Shown here: positions 1 to 9,338 of the stretch, piece by piece
Layout: each line of letters starts with the position of its first letter
How positions within the stretch are numbered: the stretch's first letter is position 1
Origin: Betaproteobacteria bacterium
GTDB taxonomy: Bacteria; Pseudomonadota; Gammaproteobacteria; Burkholderiales; Casimicrobiaceae
Reading direction: 5' to 3'
NCBI GenBank assembly: GCA_016717855.1
Contig: JADKEV010000073.1
Location: forward strand, 1 to 15,817
Length of the DNA: 15,817 nucleotides
Position numbers and translations under genes: made by a program
The notes under the pieces: generated by a model
What the model was told of the DNA's origin: nothing
Database searches by the model: none
What the model saw: the letters and a program-made list of their open reading frames with translations, nothing else

Positions 1-56
1 CCGCGCGTCAGCGATGATATGAGGCCGCGGCCGTCATCGCAACCGCCCGGTCGCGG

Positions 57-879
57 TCAAGCGTCTTTCTGCCAGAAAACGCCCGTCCCGTCGATGTCGT
101 GAATCGTCTCATCGATATTTTCCTGACCTGAAATCGGTCACAGCAGCTCGACAGGCTTCGACATCGCCGTAGTCGTCGACGATCGCGAAGCCGCCCGGCG
201 ACAGCTTCAGATAGAGCGCGTCGAGCGCGACGATGGTGGACCTGGTACATGTCGCCATCCAGGCGCAGCAGCGCCAGGCTCGATCGGCGCGGTGGGCAGC
301 GTGTCCTTGAACCACCCTGGAAGGAACGCGACCTGGCCGTCGAGCAAGGCCGCACTTCGCGAAGTTCGCCTTGACCTGCTCCTCGGTAACCGCCAACTCC
401 TTGTGGGGATGGAATTTCAGACCCTTGTCCGCCGGGTAATTCTCCGCATCGGGCGGCGGCAAGCCCTGAACGAACCGGCGACCCAAACTCTGCGTTCGGT
501 GTCGCCGTATGCCTTGAGGACCGCGCGCATGAGTATGCAAGCGCCGCCTCGCCATACGCCGGTTTCGACGAGGTCGCCCGGCACGCCTTCCCTGACCACG
601 TGCTCGGCCAGCACGCGCAGGTTGTTCAGCCGCTGGTTGCCAATCATGGTGTGCGCATTGCTGGGCATGTCGCGGCCGAGATCGCGTTTCACCGGATCGA
701 AACTGTCGACTGCGCCGCCCGGGGAAAGCGAAGGGTCCTGGTAGATCCGGCCCTGCAGGCAGGACTGCATCAGGTCGAGGTACAGCGTGCGGCAATGTCG
801 CCGTCGCGCCGGCGCCGGCCGATTCATCCTGGCGCGGCACGTCCCTGTTCAGCACTTTCTTGAGGAGGATTCCAAACAT
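57..879 (-). pseudogene. TylF/MycF-family O-methyltransferase, frameshifted in this sequence
   Basis: This is an S-adenosylmethionine-dependent methyltransferase of the macrocin O-methyltransferase (TylF/MycF) family, which usually methylates hydroxyls on sugar moieties. The substrate here is unknown. Read across frames, the protein starts MFGILLKKVLNRDVP at 879. It continues in another frame with MIGNQRLNNL and GDLVETGVWRGGACILMRAV, the glycine-rich SAM-binding region. It then returns to the first frame with LPPPDAENYPADKG and EEQVKANFAKCGL, moves to a third frame with LDGDMY, and later shows LYLKLSPGGFAIVDDYG and CRAAVTDFR. The last segment, DIDGTGVFWQK, ends at a stop at 57-59. At least four frame changes are needed within about 820 bp, yet every block matches the family in order and spacing, so sequence error is more likely than decay. 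The gene faces away from the SDR gene on the plus strand. The family call is firm; the substrate is not. Confidence 0.8.
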
Positions 880-1049
880 CGCCGCATCAGCTTGGCGGGC
901 AGGAAACTCAAGCACTCTTTCTTCTCTGGCGGAAGTCCGACGGCGCAAACGCGCAGTTGACGGGGGCATGGCGCCCGTCGATCTGGCCTCGTGCAGTGAC
1001 TGTTTCCATCCATCGGAATTCCGGCCCGCAAGAACCAACACGAGAAGAG
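880..1049. other. Divergent intergenic region, no clear signal
   Basis: This 170-bp gap lies between the methyltransferase and the SDR gene and should carry promoters for both. The best -35-like hexamer on the plus strand is TTGACG at 957-962, but nothing like a -10 box sits 16-18 bases downstream. No terminator-type hairpin was seen. Because the flanking sequence is error-rich, a real promoter could be masked. Confidence 0.4.
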
Positions 1050-1821
1050 ATGAGCGCCAATCGAGGGGAAAGGTCGCCTGGATTACCGGCGGTGGCAGCG
1101 GCATCGGCCTGCCGGAGCCGTCGAGCTGGTCAGGGCCGGCGCGCACGTCGGATCTCCGGGCGTACGGCGGCGACCAACGCAAGCGCGGGAAAACACACTC
1201 AGGGCCATCGCGCCGCCCGGCAGCGCCGAAGCCATCCTGCTCGACGTTTCCGACAAGAGAGCGGTGAAAGGCGGCCGCCGAGTCCATTCTCGCCACCCAC
1301 GGCCGCATTGACATACCTGTAAACAGCGCGGGAAGCAATGCGACGCAGCGCAATCTGACGTTGTGACAACCGACGCGTGGGACGACGTGGTGGCGATCAA
1401 CCTGTCCGGGTCGTTCTATTGCTGCCATGCAGTATTGCCGGCGATGCGCGCGCAGAAGGACGGTCTGATCATCAATGTCTCTTCGTGGGCCGGCCGCTTT
1501 CCGTCCAGGCTCACGGGCCCGGCCTATAACGCAACCAAGCGCGCGGTGATCGCGCTGTCGGAGACGATCAACATCGAAGAGTGCGTGAACGGCATCCGCG
1601 CGACCTCGCTGCTGCCGGGCGAAGTGGCCACGCCCATCCTCGACAAGCGGCCGGTGCCGCCCTCGAAGGAACAGCGCGAACGGATGGTGCAGGCCGAAGA
1701 CATGGGCCGGGCGATCCTGTTCGTGGCCATGATGCCCGCGCGGACCTGCGTGAACGAGCTCATCATCGCGCCGACATTGAATCACTTCTACACCGGCGTG
1801 CTCGAGACCCGGAAAGGCTGA
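1050..1821 (+). CDS. Short-chain dehydrogenase/reductase (SDR), frameshifted in the N-terminal third
   Basis: This is a classical SDR oxidoreductase, expected to use NAD(P)(H) in the cytoplasm; the substrate cannot be read from the sequence. The start at 1050 gives MSANRG. A frame change then leads to GKVAWITGGGSGIGL, the TGxxxGxG cofactor loop. A degraded stretch follows, with the NNAG-like NSAG motif near 1320 split by another indel. From about 1363 the frame is clean. It shows INLSGSFYCC, IINVSSWAGR with the catalytic serine, and AYNATKRAV with the YxxxK pair. It continues with LLPGEVATPI and ends after VLETRKG. The length of about 256 residues is normal. A purine-rich AGAAGAG just before the ATG may serve as ribosome binding site. 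The nitronate monooxygenase-like gene follows 72 bp downstream on the same strand, so co-transcription is plausible. The N-terminal breaks are probably sequence errors because the C-terminal two thirds are intact and conserved. Confidence 0.85.
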
Positions 1822-1893
1822 GCGGGCGAGCGTGACTCTCCGCCAGTGATTCGATCGGCAATCCAACATCCCGCAGTCAGGAACCGGCAAACC

Positions 1894-2871
1894 ATGAAAC
1901 CCCGAATCACCGAACTCTTCAACATCGAGCACCCGATCATCCAGGGCGGCATGCACTACGTCGGCTTCGCCGAACTTGCCGCCGCGGTTTCCAACGCCGG
2001 CGGCCTCGGCATCATCACGGGACTCACGCAGCGCACGCCCGAATTGCTGGCAAACGAGATCCGGCGCTGCCGCGAGATGACCGACAAACCGTTCGGCGTC
2101 AACCTCACGTTCCTGCCCATCGTCACCGCCCCCGACTATCCCGGATACATCCGCGCGATCATCGATGGCGGCGTCCGCATCGTCGAGACCGCGGGCAACA
2201 ATCCGCAGAAGTGGCTGCCCGCGATGCACGAGGCGGGGATCAGGATCATTCACAAGTGCACGTCGGTGCGCCATTCGCTCAAGGCCGAGTCGATCGGCTG
2301 CGACGCGGTCAGCGTCGACGGCTTCGAGTGCGGCGGCCATCCGGGCGAGGACGACGTGCCGAACTTCATCCTGCTGCCGCGCGCCGCCGAGGAGCTGAAG
2401 ATCCCGTTCGTGGCCTCCGGCGGCATGGCCGACGGCCGGTCACTGGTCGCGGCGCTGGCGCTCGGAGCCGAGGGGATGAACATGGGCACGCGCTTCATCG
2501 CCACCAGGGAAGCGCCGGTGCACGAGAACGTCAAGCAGGCCATCGTGGCCGCGAGCGAGCTCGACACGCGGCTCATCATGCGCTCGCTGCGCAACACCGA
2601 GCGCGTGCTGCGGAACAGCGCGGTCGACCGGCTGCTGGAAAAGGAGCGCGAGAGCGCTGGCGCGAACCCGCCCGAGGACATCATGGGCGAGGTTGCGGGC
2701 GTCTATCCACGCATCATGAAGGAAGGAACGATGGACGCCGGCGCATGGTCGTGCGGCATGGTCGCCGGACTCATCCACGACGATGCGTGGGTGCGGGAAC
2801 TGATCGATCGCATCATGCGCGAAGCCGAGGACATCATTCGCGGACGACTCGCGGGCTTTCTGTTGGCCTGA
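1894..2871 (+). CDS. Nitronate monooxygenase-like FMN-dependent oxidoreductase
   Basis: This intact 325-residue protein belongs to the nitronate monooxygenase / 2-nitropropane dioxygenase family, FMN-binding TIM-barrel enzymes. Characterised members oxidise alkyl nitronates; many relatives are simply NAD(P)H-dependent flavin oxidoreductases, and the true substrate here is open. Visible motifs are IIQGGM (residues 15-20) at the first strand, NAGGLGIITG (34-43), ECGGHPG (145-151) carrying the histidine that serves as catalytic base in the family (His149), SGGMADGRS (175-183) and MNMGTRF (195-201) for phosphate binding. I chose ATG 1894 over an in-frame GTG at 1846 because family members begin with a short lead into the first strand, as MKPRITELFNIEHPI does here; AGGA lies about ten bases upstream. 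It follows the SDR gene on the same strand and precedes glutamate dehydrogenase. No frameshift was seen. Confidence 0.9.
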   Translation: MKPRITELFNIEHPIIQGGMHYVGFAELAAAVSNAGGLGIITGLTQRTPELLANEIRRCREMTDKPFGVNLTFLPIVTAPDYPGYIRAIIDGGVRIVETAGNNPQKWLPAMHEAGIRIIHKCTSVRHSLKAESIGCDAVSVDGFECGGHPGEDDVPNFILLPRAAEELKIPFVASGGMADGRSLVAALALGAEGMNMGTRFIATREAPVHENVKQAIVAASELDTRLIMRSLRNTERVLRNSAVDRLLEKERESAGANPPEDIMGEVAGVYPRIMKEGTMDAGAWSCGMVAGLIHDDAWVRELIDRIMREAEDIIRGRLAGFLLA

Positions 2872-2947
2872 GTCGGAGCGGGCCGCCGGCGAAGTACCGG
2901 GGGCGCGGGCAGTTGATCCAGCCCAATGCGGCGCGGCGCATAGGGCG

Positions 2948-2953
2948 TAAAAT
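2948..2953 (+). promoter_or_regulatory. Possible -10 box upstream of gdhA
   Basis: TAAAAT, in an otherwise GC-rich gap of 194 bp, resembles a sigma-70 -10 element (five of six consensus bases). No good -35 hexamer lies 16-18 bases upstream; TTGATC at 2913-2918 is too far away. The implied leader to the gdhA ATG would be about 105 nt. This is weak evidence from one hexamer. Confidence 0.2.
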
Positions 2954-3054
2954 CGGTCCGTCTTCGCACGCTGCCGGAAATCCTGCAAGAGGATCGCCAA
3001 GTCGCGGGATTCACCGCGCAAACGCGAGCCGCAGGCATCGGCGACCAACCTTTC

Positions 3055-3060
3055 AAGGAG
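3055..3060 (+). promoter_or_regulatory. Ribosome binding site of gdhA
   Basis: AAGGAG lies five bases before the ATG at 3066. It is a strong Shine-Dalgarno match and fixes the start of glutamate dehydrogenase there, although the reading frame is lost soon afterwards through an indel. Confidence 0.75.
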
Positions 3061-3065
3061 TCATC

Positions 3066-4157
3066 ATGCTCGACAGGACCTCTTCCATTCCCTCCTACCT
3101 GGATGCCAACCATCTGGGCCCGTGGGGATGTTCTCCAGGAAGGTCGATCGCGTCACGCCCTACCTGGGATCGCTCTCGCGCTGGGTCGAGACGCTGAAGC
3201 GGCCGAAGCGGATCCCCTGATCGTCGACGTGCCCATCGCGCTCGACGACGGCTCCGTCACGCACTTCGAAGGTTATCGGGTGGCAGCACAACCTCTCGCG
3301 CGGACCGGCAAGGGCGGCGTCCGTTTTCGACCAGGACGTGACGCTTCCCGAAGTGATGGCGCTGGCTGCGTGGATGTCGATCAAGAACGCGGCCGTGAAC
3401 GTGCCCTACGCGCGGTCGCTAAGGGCGGCGATCCGTGTCGACCCGCGCGACCGGACGATGGGCGACGCCTCGAGCGTATGACCCGGCGCTACACCAGCGA
3501 AATCAATCTGCTCATCGGCCCGCAAACCGACATTCCGGCGCCCGACGTCAACACCAACGAACAGGTGATGGCGTGGATGATGGACACGTACTCGATGAAT
3601 CACGGCAAGACGGCGACCGGCGTGGTCACCGGCAAGCCCATCTCGCTGGGCGGCAGCCTGGGCCGGCACGACGCGACCGGCCACGGCGTGTTCGTGATGA
3701 GCGGCGAGGCCGCGCGGCGGCTGGGCATCCCGATCCCCGGCGCGCGGGTCACCGTGCAGGGCTTCGGCAACGTGGGCGGCGTTGCGGCGCGCCTGTTCGC
3801 CGACGCGGGCGCGAAGATCATCGCGGTGCAGGACCATACCGGGACCATCTTCGCCGGCGGCGGGCTGGACACGCGGTTGCTGCAGGCGCATGTGGACCGC
3901 ACCGGCGGGGTGAAGGATTTTCCGGGCGCTGAAGTTCTGGCCACTGAGGAGTTCTGGGGCGTCGAGACCGAGTTCCTGATCCCCGCCGCACTCGAAGGCC
4001 AGATCAACGAACGCAACGCGCAGAAGATCCGCGCCAGGGTCGTCGTCGAAGGCGCCAACGGACCGACCACGCCGGCCGCGGACGACATGCTGCACGACAA
4101 GGGCATCCTGGTGATTCCCGACGTGATCGCCAACGCGGGCGGCGTCACGGTCAGCTA
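3066..4157 (+). CDS. gdhA: Glu/Leu/Phe/Val dehydrogenase (glutamate dehydrogenase), 3' end lost and N-terminus frameshifted
   Basis: This enzyme interconverts glutamate with 2-oxoglutarate plus ammonia using NAD(P), linking carbon and nitrogen metabolism in the cytoplasm. The start gives MLDRTSSIPSYLDANHLGPWG. One base is then missing in the GGGG run near 3122-3126, and further indels follow up to about 3430. Across frames one can read VDRVTPYLG, IVDVPIALDDGSVTHFEGYRV, a damaged GPAKGGVRF and a damaged PYxGAKGGI, the region with the catalytic lysine. From 3478 the frame is clean: RRYTSEINLLIGPQTDIPAPD, ATGHGVF, the Rossmann motif QGFGNVGGVA and NAGGVTVS. The family normally continues with YFEWVQ and about 70 more residues. 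Here the reading hits TAG formed by the first G of the GC-only tract, so that stop is an artefact. The family call is firm; the symbol is by homology only. Confidence 0.88.
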
Positions 4158-4826
<669 letters not shown>

Positions 4827-4951
4827 TGCATGGCGGCGCGAAGAACAGGCCCTGTTCGAGCTTTTGCTGGCGTCGGGATGATGATCAACGAGCACCGACA
4901 ACTTCGCATCATGCGGGACGCCTTCGACGCGACCGGGGCGTGCCGAGGGCG
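4827..4951. other. Unassigned segment next to the GC tract
   Basis: These 125 bases have ordinary composition and lie between the GC tract and the 3' end of the PH-domain gene. On the plus strand one frame reads AWRREEQALFELLLASG and stops at about 4881. It could be the tail of a gene lost in the tract, but it does not match the expected end of glutamate dehydrogenase. I do not recognise it. No terminator for the minus-strand operon could be made out. Confidence 0.4.
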
Positions 4952-5524
4952 CTAGAGTCGATACGCAGGCGGCGTCGTCGTCGCCTGCAGCGCGGATGCC
5001 TCGCGCAACGCCGCGAGCAGCGCGTTCGTCGAGATCAGCAGCGCGTAGCCTTCGCTGGTCGGCAGGTACGTGACCTTGAAGGGGTCGGTCAGCAGTACCA
5101 GCGCCTTTTCGCGATTGCGCAGCCGGAACCAGCCCGCCTTGAACCCCGGCAGACCGATGCCATTGGTGCGCCAGAGTGGGCCGAGTTCGCGGTACTCGAG
5201 CAGCGAGACCTCGAGCGCGGCCTCGGGGCGCAGGCTGGAGCGCGGCAGCGTCCGCCCGTAAAAGCCCGCGCGGACTATGAGCTCCTTGTCCGTGAGCAGC
5301 AGCGCCCGGCGATTGAGCGCGAACAGGATCCCCGCGAACGCCAGCATCAGCATCCCCAGCATCGTGAGCAGGCCCATCAGCTGCGTGCGCGCCTTTTCCG
5401 GATCGAGGCCCGCGCTCGAGCTCAGGTGCAGGTAGACAAAAAAGCCGCTGAACAGAATGGTCAGCACGTACAGAAAACCCACCGTGTAGCGGCTGGGCGG
5501 GGTGACCTGGAGGCTGCGCGTCAT
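4952..5524 (-). CDS. Membrane protein with bacterial PH-like (bPH_5-type) domain
   Basis: This 190-residue protein of unknown function appears anchored in the inner membrane. Two hydrophobic segments are visible at about residues 13-34 (YTVGFLYVLTILFSGFFVYL) and 49-70 (LMGLLTMLGMLMLAFAGILF). The part from about 75 to 170 resembles bacterial pleckstrin-homology-like domains: a chain of short beta strands including LTDKELIVRAGFYGRTLP, WFRLRNREKALVLLTDPF and VTYLPTSEGYALLIS. That last pattern (basic, hydrophobic, then TDP) is typical of the bPH_5 group. AAGG about six bases before the ATG supports the start. It sits 54 bp after topB on the same strand, so it is probably the last gene of that transcription unit. 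The coding frame is clean. The domain assignment rests on pattern recognition, and no specific role is inferred. Confidence 0.7.
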   Translation of the reverse strand: MTRSLQVTPPSRYTVGFLYVLTILFSGFFVYLHLSSSAGLDPEKARTQLMGLLTMLGMLMLAFAGILFALNRRALLLTDKELIVRAGFYGRTLPRSSLRPEAALEVSLLEYRELGPLWRTNGIGLPGFKAGWFRLRNREKALVLLTDPFKVTYLPTSEGYALLISTNALLAALREASALQATTTPPAYRL

Positions 5525-5578
5525 GCGACCCTTCGCGCCGTCCCGGCGTGCAGGAAACGTGGTCGGAATGGCATGCCG

Positions 5579-8090
5579 CTACCTGGCGGCCGCGCGTTTT
5601 TTTGCGGCGGGCTTGGCGCCTTCAGCCTTCGGCGCGCGCTTCTCGAATTCGAAGCCGATCTTGCCGTCCGGCTGGCGCACCAGGTAAGCCTGGAACGGCC
5701 GGCGCGTGCGCGCCGACACGAACTGCAGCAGGTCGGTCTTGCCCGAGGCAAGCAGCTTCTCCATCTGCGCCCGCTCGACCGTGCGCTGCAGGATCATCCG
5801 TCCCGAACGGAAGTCGCAGGTGCGCGCGCTGCGCGGACCAGTGGCCTTCTCGCAGATGTACGCGTTGGGCTCCTCGAACACGTTGCTGCCGCACTTCGGG
5901 CACGGGCCCAGCGGCGTCTGCCCGCTGAAGTCGGGCGCCTCCGCGTTTTCGTCGTCGCCGTTCGACTGGCCGAAGTCGAACTGCGCTTCGAACGTGTCGG
6001 TGAGCTTGATGTTCGCCGAGAAGGGCCGGCCGAGCTTGCTGCGAAATCCGTCCAGCGGACCGACGGCCTTGTCGCGCAGCAGGGTCTGGGCTTCGGTGAG
6101 CTCGAGCTGGCGGCCGGCGATGATCTTCCACATCGAGAAGTCGCAGTTCTGGCACTGGAACTTCTTGTAGTTCTCATGCACTTCGCCGCCGCACTTGGGG
6201 CAGGGAACATCGAGCTTGCCGAAGTCGCCGGGTATCGTGTCGCTCTCGAACCCCTTGGCCTGGCCGACGATGTGCTTCGTCATCTGCACGATCTCGGCCA
6301 TGAACTCCTCGCGCGTGAGCTGGCCCTTTTCCATTTGCGCCAGCCGGTACTCCCAGTCGCCGGTCAGTTCCGGCGAGAACAGTTCGGGGACGCCCAGCCC
6401 GCGGAGCAGTACCATCAGCGAAAACGCCTTGGCTGTGGGCACCAGTTCGCGGCCGTCGCGGTACATGTACTTTTCGTTCAACAGGCCTTCGATGATCGCC
6501 GCGCGCGTCGCCGGCGTGCCCAGCCCGCGCGCCGCCATGGCAGCGCGCAATTCCTCGTCGTCGACCAGCTTGCCCGCGCCTTCCATCGCCGAGAGCAGCG
6601 TCGCTTCGTTGAAGCGCGCCGGGGGCTTGGTCGCGAGCGCCTTGACCTCGATGGATCTGGTCTTCACCTTTTCCTTGGGTTCGACCGGCACCAGGTTCGC
6701 CGCGTCGTCCTCGCCCTGCACTTCCTTGCCGTAGACCGCGAGCCAGCCCGCGTTCACCATCACCTTGCCCTCGGACTTGAAGGGCTCGCCCTCGACCCGC
6801 GTGATGCGCGTGGTGTTCAGGAACTCCGCGGCGGGATAGAACACCGCGAGGAAGCGCTTGACCACCAGGTCGTAGAGCTTCTGCTCGATCTCGTTCAGCG
6901 ATTTCGGCGGCTGCAGCGTCGGGATGATGGCGAAGTGATCGGAAATCTTGCTGTTGTCGAAGATGCGCCGGTTGGGCTTGACCCACTTCTCGTCCAGGAT
7001 CTTCTTCGCCGGGCCGTGGTAGGCGTTGCTGTCCTTCAGCGCTTCGAGCGTCTTCTTGACCGTCGGCAGGTAGTCCTCGGGCAGCGCCCGCGAATCGGTC
7101 CGCGGATAGGTCAGCACTTTGTGTTTTTCGTACAGCGCCTGCGCGAGCGACAGCGTGGTCCGGGCGGAAAACCCGAAGCGGCCGTTGGCCTCGCGCTGCA
7201 GGCTGGTCAGGTCGTAGAGCAGCGGCGGGCTCTGCGTCGACGGCTTGGACTCTTCGGTGACGATACCCGGCTTGCCCGTGCACCTCGCCGAGATCTCGGC
7301 CGCCTTCGCCTCGTCCCACAGCCGCTCGGCGCGCGAATGCTCGTCGTCGTCGTCGGTCTTCTTGAACTTTTCGTTGAACCAGCGCCCCGGATACTCGCCG
7401 GCCTTGGCGCCGAACACGCCATGGACCTCCCAGTAGGGCCGGGAAACGAAACGCTTGATTTTGTCCTCGCGCTCGACCAGGATGGCCAGCGTCGGCGTCT
7501 GCACGCGCCCGACGGTGGTGAGCTGGAATCCGCCCGTCGCGCGAATTGAAGGCGGTCATCGCGCGGGTGCCGTTGATGCCGACCATCCAGTCGGCCTCTG
7601 AACGGCAGCGCGCGGCGTCGGCCAGCGGGAGCAGTTCCTTGTCGGGGCGCAGCGCCGCAAAGCCGTCGCGGATCGCTGCGGGCGTCATCGACTGCAGCCA
7701 CAGGCGCCGTATCGGTTGCTTCGCCTTGGCGTTCTGGACGATGTGCCGGAATATCAACTCGCCTTCGCGGCCCGCGTCGCAGGCGTTGACCAGCGCATCG
7801 ACGTCCTTGCGCTTGAGCAGGCGGTTGAGCAGCTTCAGCCGGGCTTCGGTCTTCTCGATCGGCTTGAGCGCGAACTTGCTCGGAATGGCCGGCAGATGCG
7901 TGAAAGTCCACTTGCCGCGTTTGACCTCCTCCTCCTCGGGCATGCCGATTTCCAGCAGGTGGCCGATCGCCGACGACAGCACGAATTCGTCGTTTTCGAA
8001 ATAGTCATCCTTCTTGGTGAAGCCGCCAAGCGCGCGGGCGATGTCCGCTGCGACGGAGGGTTTTTCGGCAATGATGAGGGCTTTGCCCAT
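5579..8090 (-). CDS. topB: DNA topoisomerase III, one-base frameshift
   Basis: This type IA topoisomerase cuts one DNA strand through a tyrosine and passes another through, decatenating replication intermediates. With the frameshift corrected it is 836 residues. The TOPRIM domain shows IIAEKPS (6-12, catalytic Glu9) and CDAGREGE (104-111, acidic metal ligands). EADWMVGINGTRAMT (166-180) and TTVGRVQTPTL (191-201) are core type IA motifs. The catalytic tyrosine is in TYPRTDS at about residue 328. Two C-terminal zinc-ribbon-like modules carry cysteines near 630/633/646/649 and 730/733/746/758, and the tail ends in basic KPAAKKRAAAR, suited to DNA binding. The frame breaks once, at about 7533-7535, where one extra base in a CCC run separates RDG from FQLTTVG; total length 2512 fits one inserted base. 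It lies between dprA (102 bp upstream) and the PH gene. The topoisomerase III assignment over TopA rests on the compact TOPRIM start and YPRTDS motif. Confidence 0.92.
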
Positions 8091-8137
8091 TAGGGAGTTC
8101 CCGGTCGATGCGTACGGTGGGAGAAGGCGAGCCGCAG

Positions 8138-8167
8138 ATGATAAAGAAGTCTGGCGGTCGTGCGCAA
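8138..8167 (-). promoter_or_regulatory. Candidate sigma-70 promoter for topB
   Basis: In the dprA-topB gap, read on the minus strand, TATCAT (8143-8138) matches five of six -10 positions. TTGCGC (8167-8162) keeps only the TTG of a -35 box, with an 18-base spacer. Transcription would begin near 8131, about 40 nt before the topB ATG. It would let topB be expressed separately from dprA. The -35 is poor, so confidence is low. Confidence 0.3.
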
Positions 8168-8192
8168 GGAGAAAATCTCCCCGGAGTTTGAT

Positions 8193-9293
8193 TCAAGTCA
8201 TGCGTTGTACCCTGCCGCCCGGAGTTTGCGCTACTTTTCCCGCCAGTTCGAGTTGGACCAGCAGCCCGCTGACGCGGTCGGCCGCCCAACCGAGCCGGGC
8301 GCACAGTTCGTCGGGCGTCGCAGGGTCGAAACCAAGTGCCGTCAGTAGTGCGAGCGCGTCGCCGTCTGCGCCATGTCCTGTCGGGGGTGCGGCGGCGGCT
8401 GTGACCACGTTGGGCCAGCAGAGTTCTTCGAGCACGTCCTGCGCCGTCTCGACGAGTTTGGCGCCATCCTTGATCAGCTTGTGGCAACCTTTGGAAAAAG
8501 GGGAGTGAATCGAACCGGGAATCGCGAACACGTCGCGACCTTGTTCGCCCGCCAGCCGCGCGGTGATCAGCGAGCCGCTGCCGAGCGCCGCTTCGACGAC
8601 CAGCACGCCTCGGGCGAGGCCGCTGATCAACCGGTTGCGCCGGGGAAAGTTCCCGGCGGCGGGCGGCGTGCCGAGCGGGAACTCCGACAAAATGCCGCCC
8701 TGCTCCGCCAGTTGATGTGCGATGTCACGATTGCGCGGCGGGTAGACACGGTCGACACCGGTGCCGATGATCGCGATGGTGGAACCCCCGCGCGGTCCTG
8801 CGCGCAGGCCGCCGCGGTGCGCGGCCGCGTCGATGCCGAGCGCCAGGCCGCTGACGATTGTCAGCCCGGCGGCGGCAAGCGCTTCGGCAAACTCCTCTGC
8901 GGTCCTGATCCCTGCTGGAGACGCGTTGCGGCTCCCGACCATCGCGATGGCGGGCGCGTTCAGCAGCTCGCGCCGGCCCTTGTAATACAGGAGCGCCGGC
9001 GCGTCGCCGATGTCGAGCAGTGCCTTCGGGTAATCCGGGTCGTCCCAGGTCAGCAGATGATTGCCCGGCAGGCTGGCCCAGGCGAGCGCCGGAGCGGCCG
9101 CCGCCCCTTCGCCGCCGCTCTTTATGGCGCGCGCTATCCGGGCCGGCACGTGCTGTTCCAGCTCGGCCGCCGACGCATCGAGCACCGCCTCGGGCGAACC
9201 GAAAGCGGACAGCAGCGCATGCAGATTGCGGTTGCCCAGGCCTTCGGCCGCCGCGAGGTTGACCCAGGCGCGCAGCCGCTCGTCAGGCGTCAT
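8193..9293 (-). CDS. dprA: DNA-processing protein DprA (Smf)
   Basis: DprA binds incoming single-stranded DNA during natural transformation, protects it and loads RecA; it is also widespread in species not known to be competent. The 366-residue protein is intact. An N-terminal helix-rich (SAM-like) region covers about 1-75. The Rossmann-like core follows with TWDDPDYP (82-89), MVGSRNAS (118-125), SGLALGIDAAAHRG (148-161), GTGVDRVYPPRN (177-188), FPRRNRLISG (216-225), GSGSLITA (238-245) and DVFAIPGSIHSP (254-265). The C-terminal part (about 308-366) looks like the winged-helix domain common in proteobacterial DprA. The length is normal. It starts 45 bp after the LysM gene ends and runs the same way, so the two are probably co-transcribed. 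No clear Shine-Dalgarno sequence precedes the ATG. Confidence 0.95.
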   Translation of the reverse strand: MTPDERLRAWVNLAAAEGLGNRNLHALLSAFGSPEAVLDASAAELEQHVPARIARAIKSGGEGAAAAPALAWASLPGNHLLTWDDPDYPKALLDIGDAPALLYYKGRRELLNAPAIAMVGSRNASPAGIRTAEEFAEALAAAGLTIVSGLALGIDAAAHRGGLRAGPRGGSTIAIIGTGVDRVYPPRNRDIAHQLAEQGGILSEFPLGTPPAAGNFPRRNRLISGLARGVLVVEAALGSGSLITARLAGEQGRDVFAIPGSIHSPFSKGCHKLIKDGAKLVETAQDVLEELCWPNVVTAAAAPPTGHGADGDALALLTALGFDPATPDELCARLGWAADRVSGLLVQLELAGKVAQTPGGRVQRMT

Positions 9294-9338
9294 GAAGGTG
9301 CGCGCGATGCGGAGCGCGGTGGAGGTTCAGGCAGGCCG

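Noticed and set aside
109..2340. A minus-strand open frame of about 740 codons
   Set aside because: Most of it is antisense to the SDR and nitronate monooxygenase-like genes; only the part below 880 contains pieces of the methyltransferase.
8171..8183. Hairpin GGAGA-TTT-TCTCC (minus strand) after dprA as a terminator
   Set aside because: The stem is only five base pairs with no adequate T run after it, too weak to call an intrinsic terminator.
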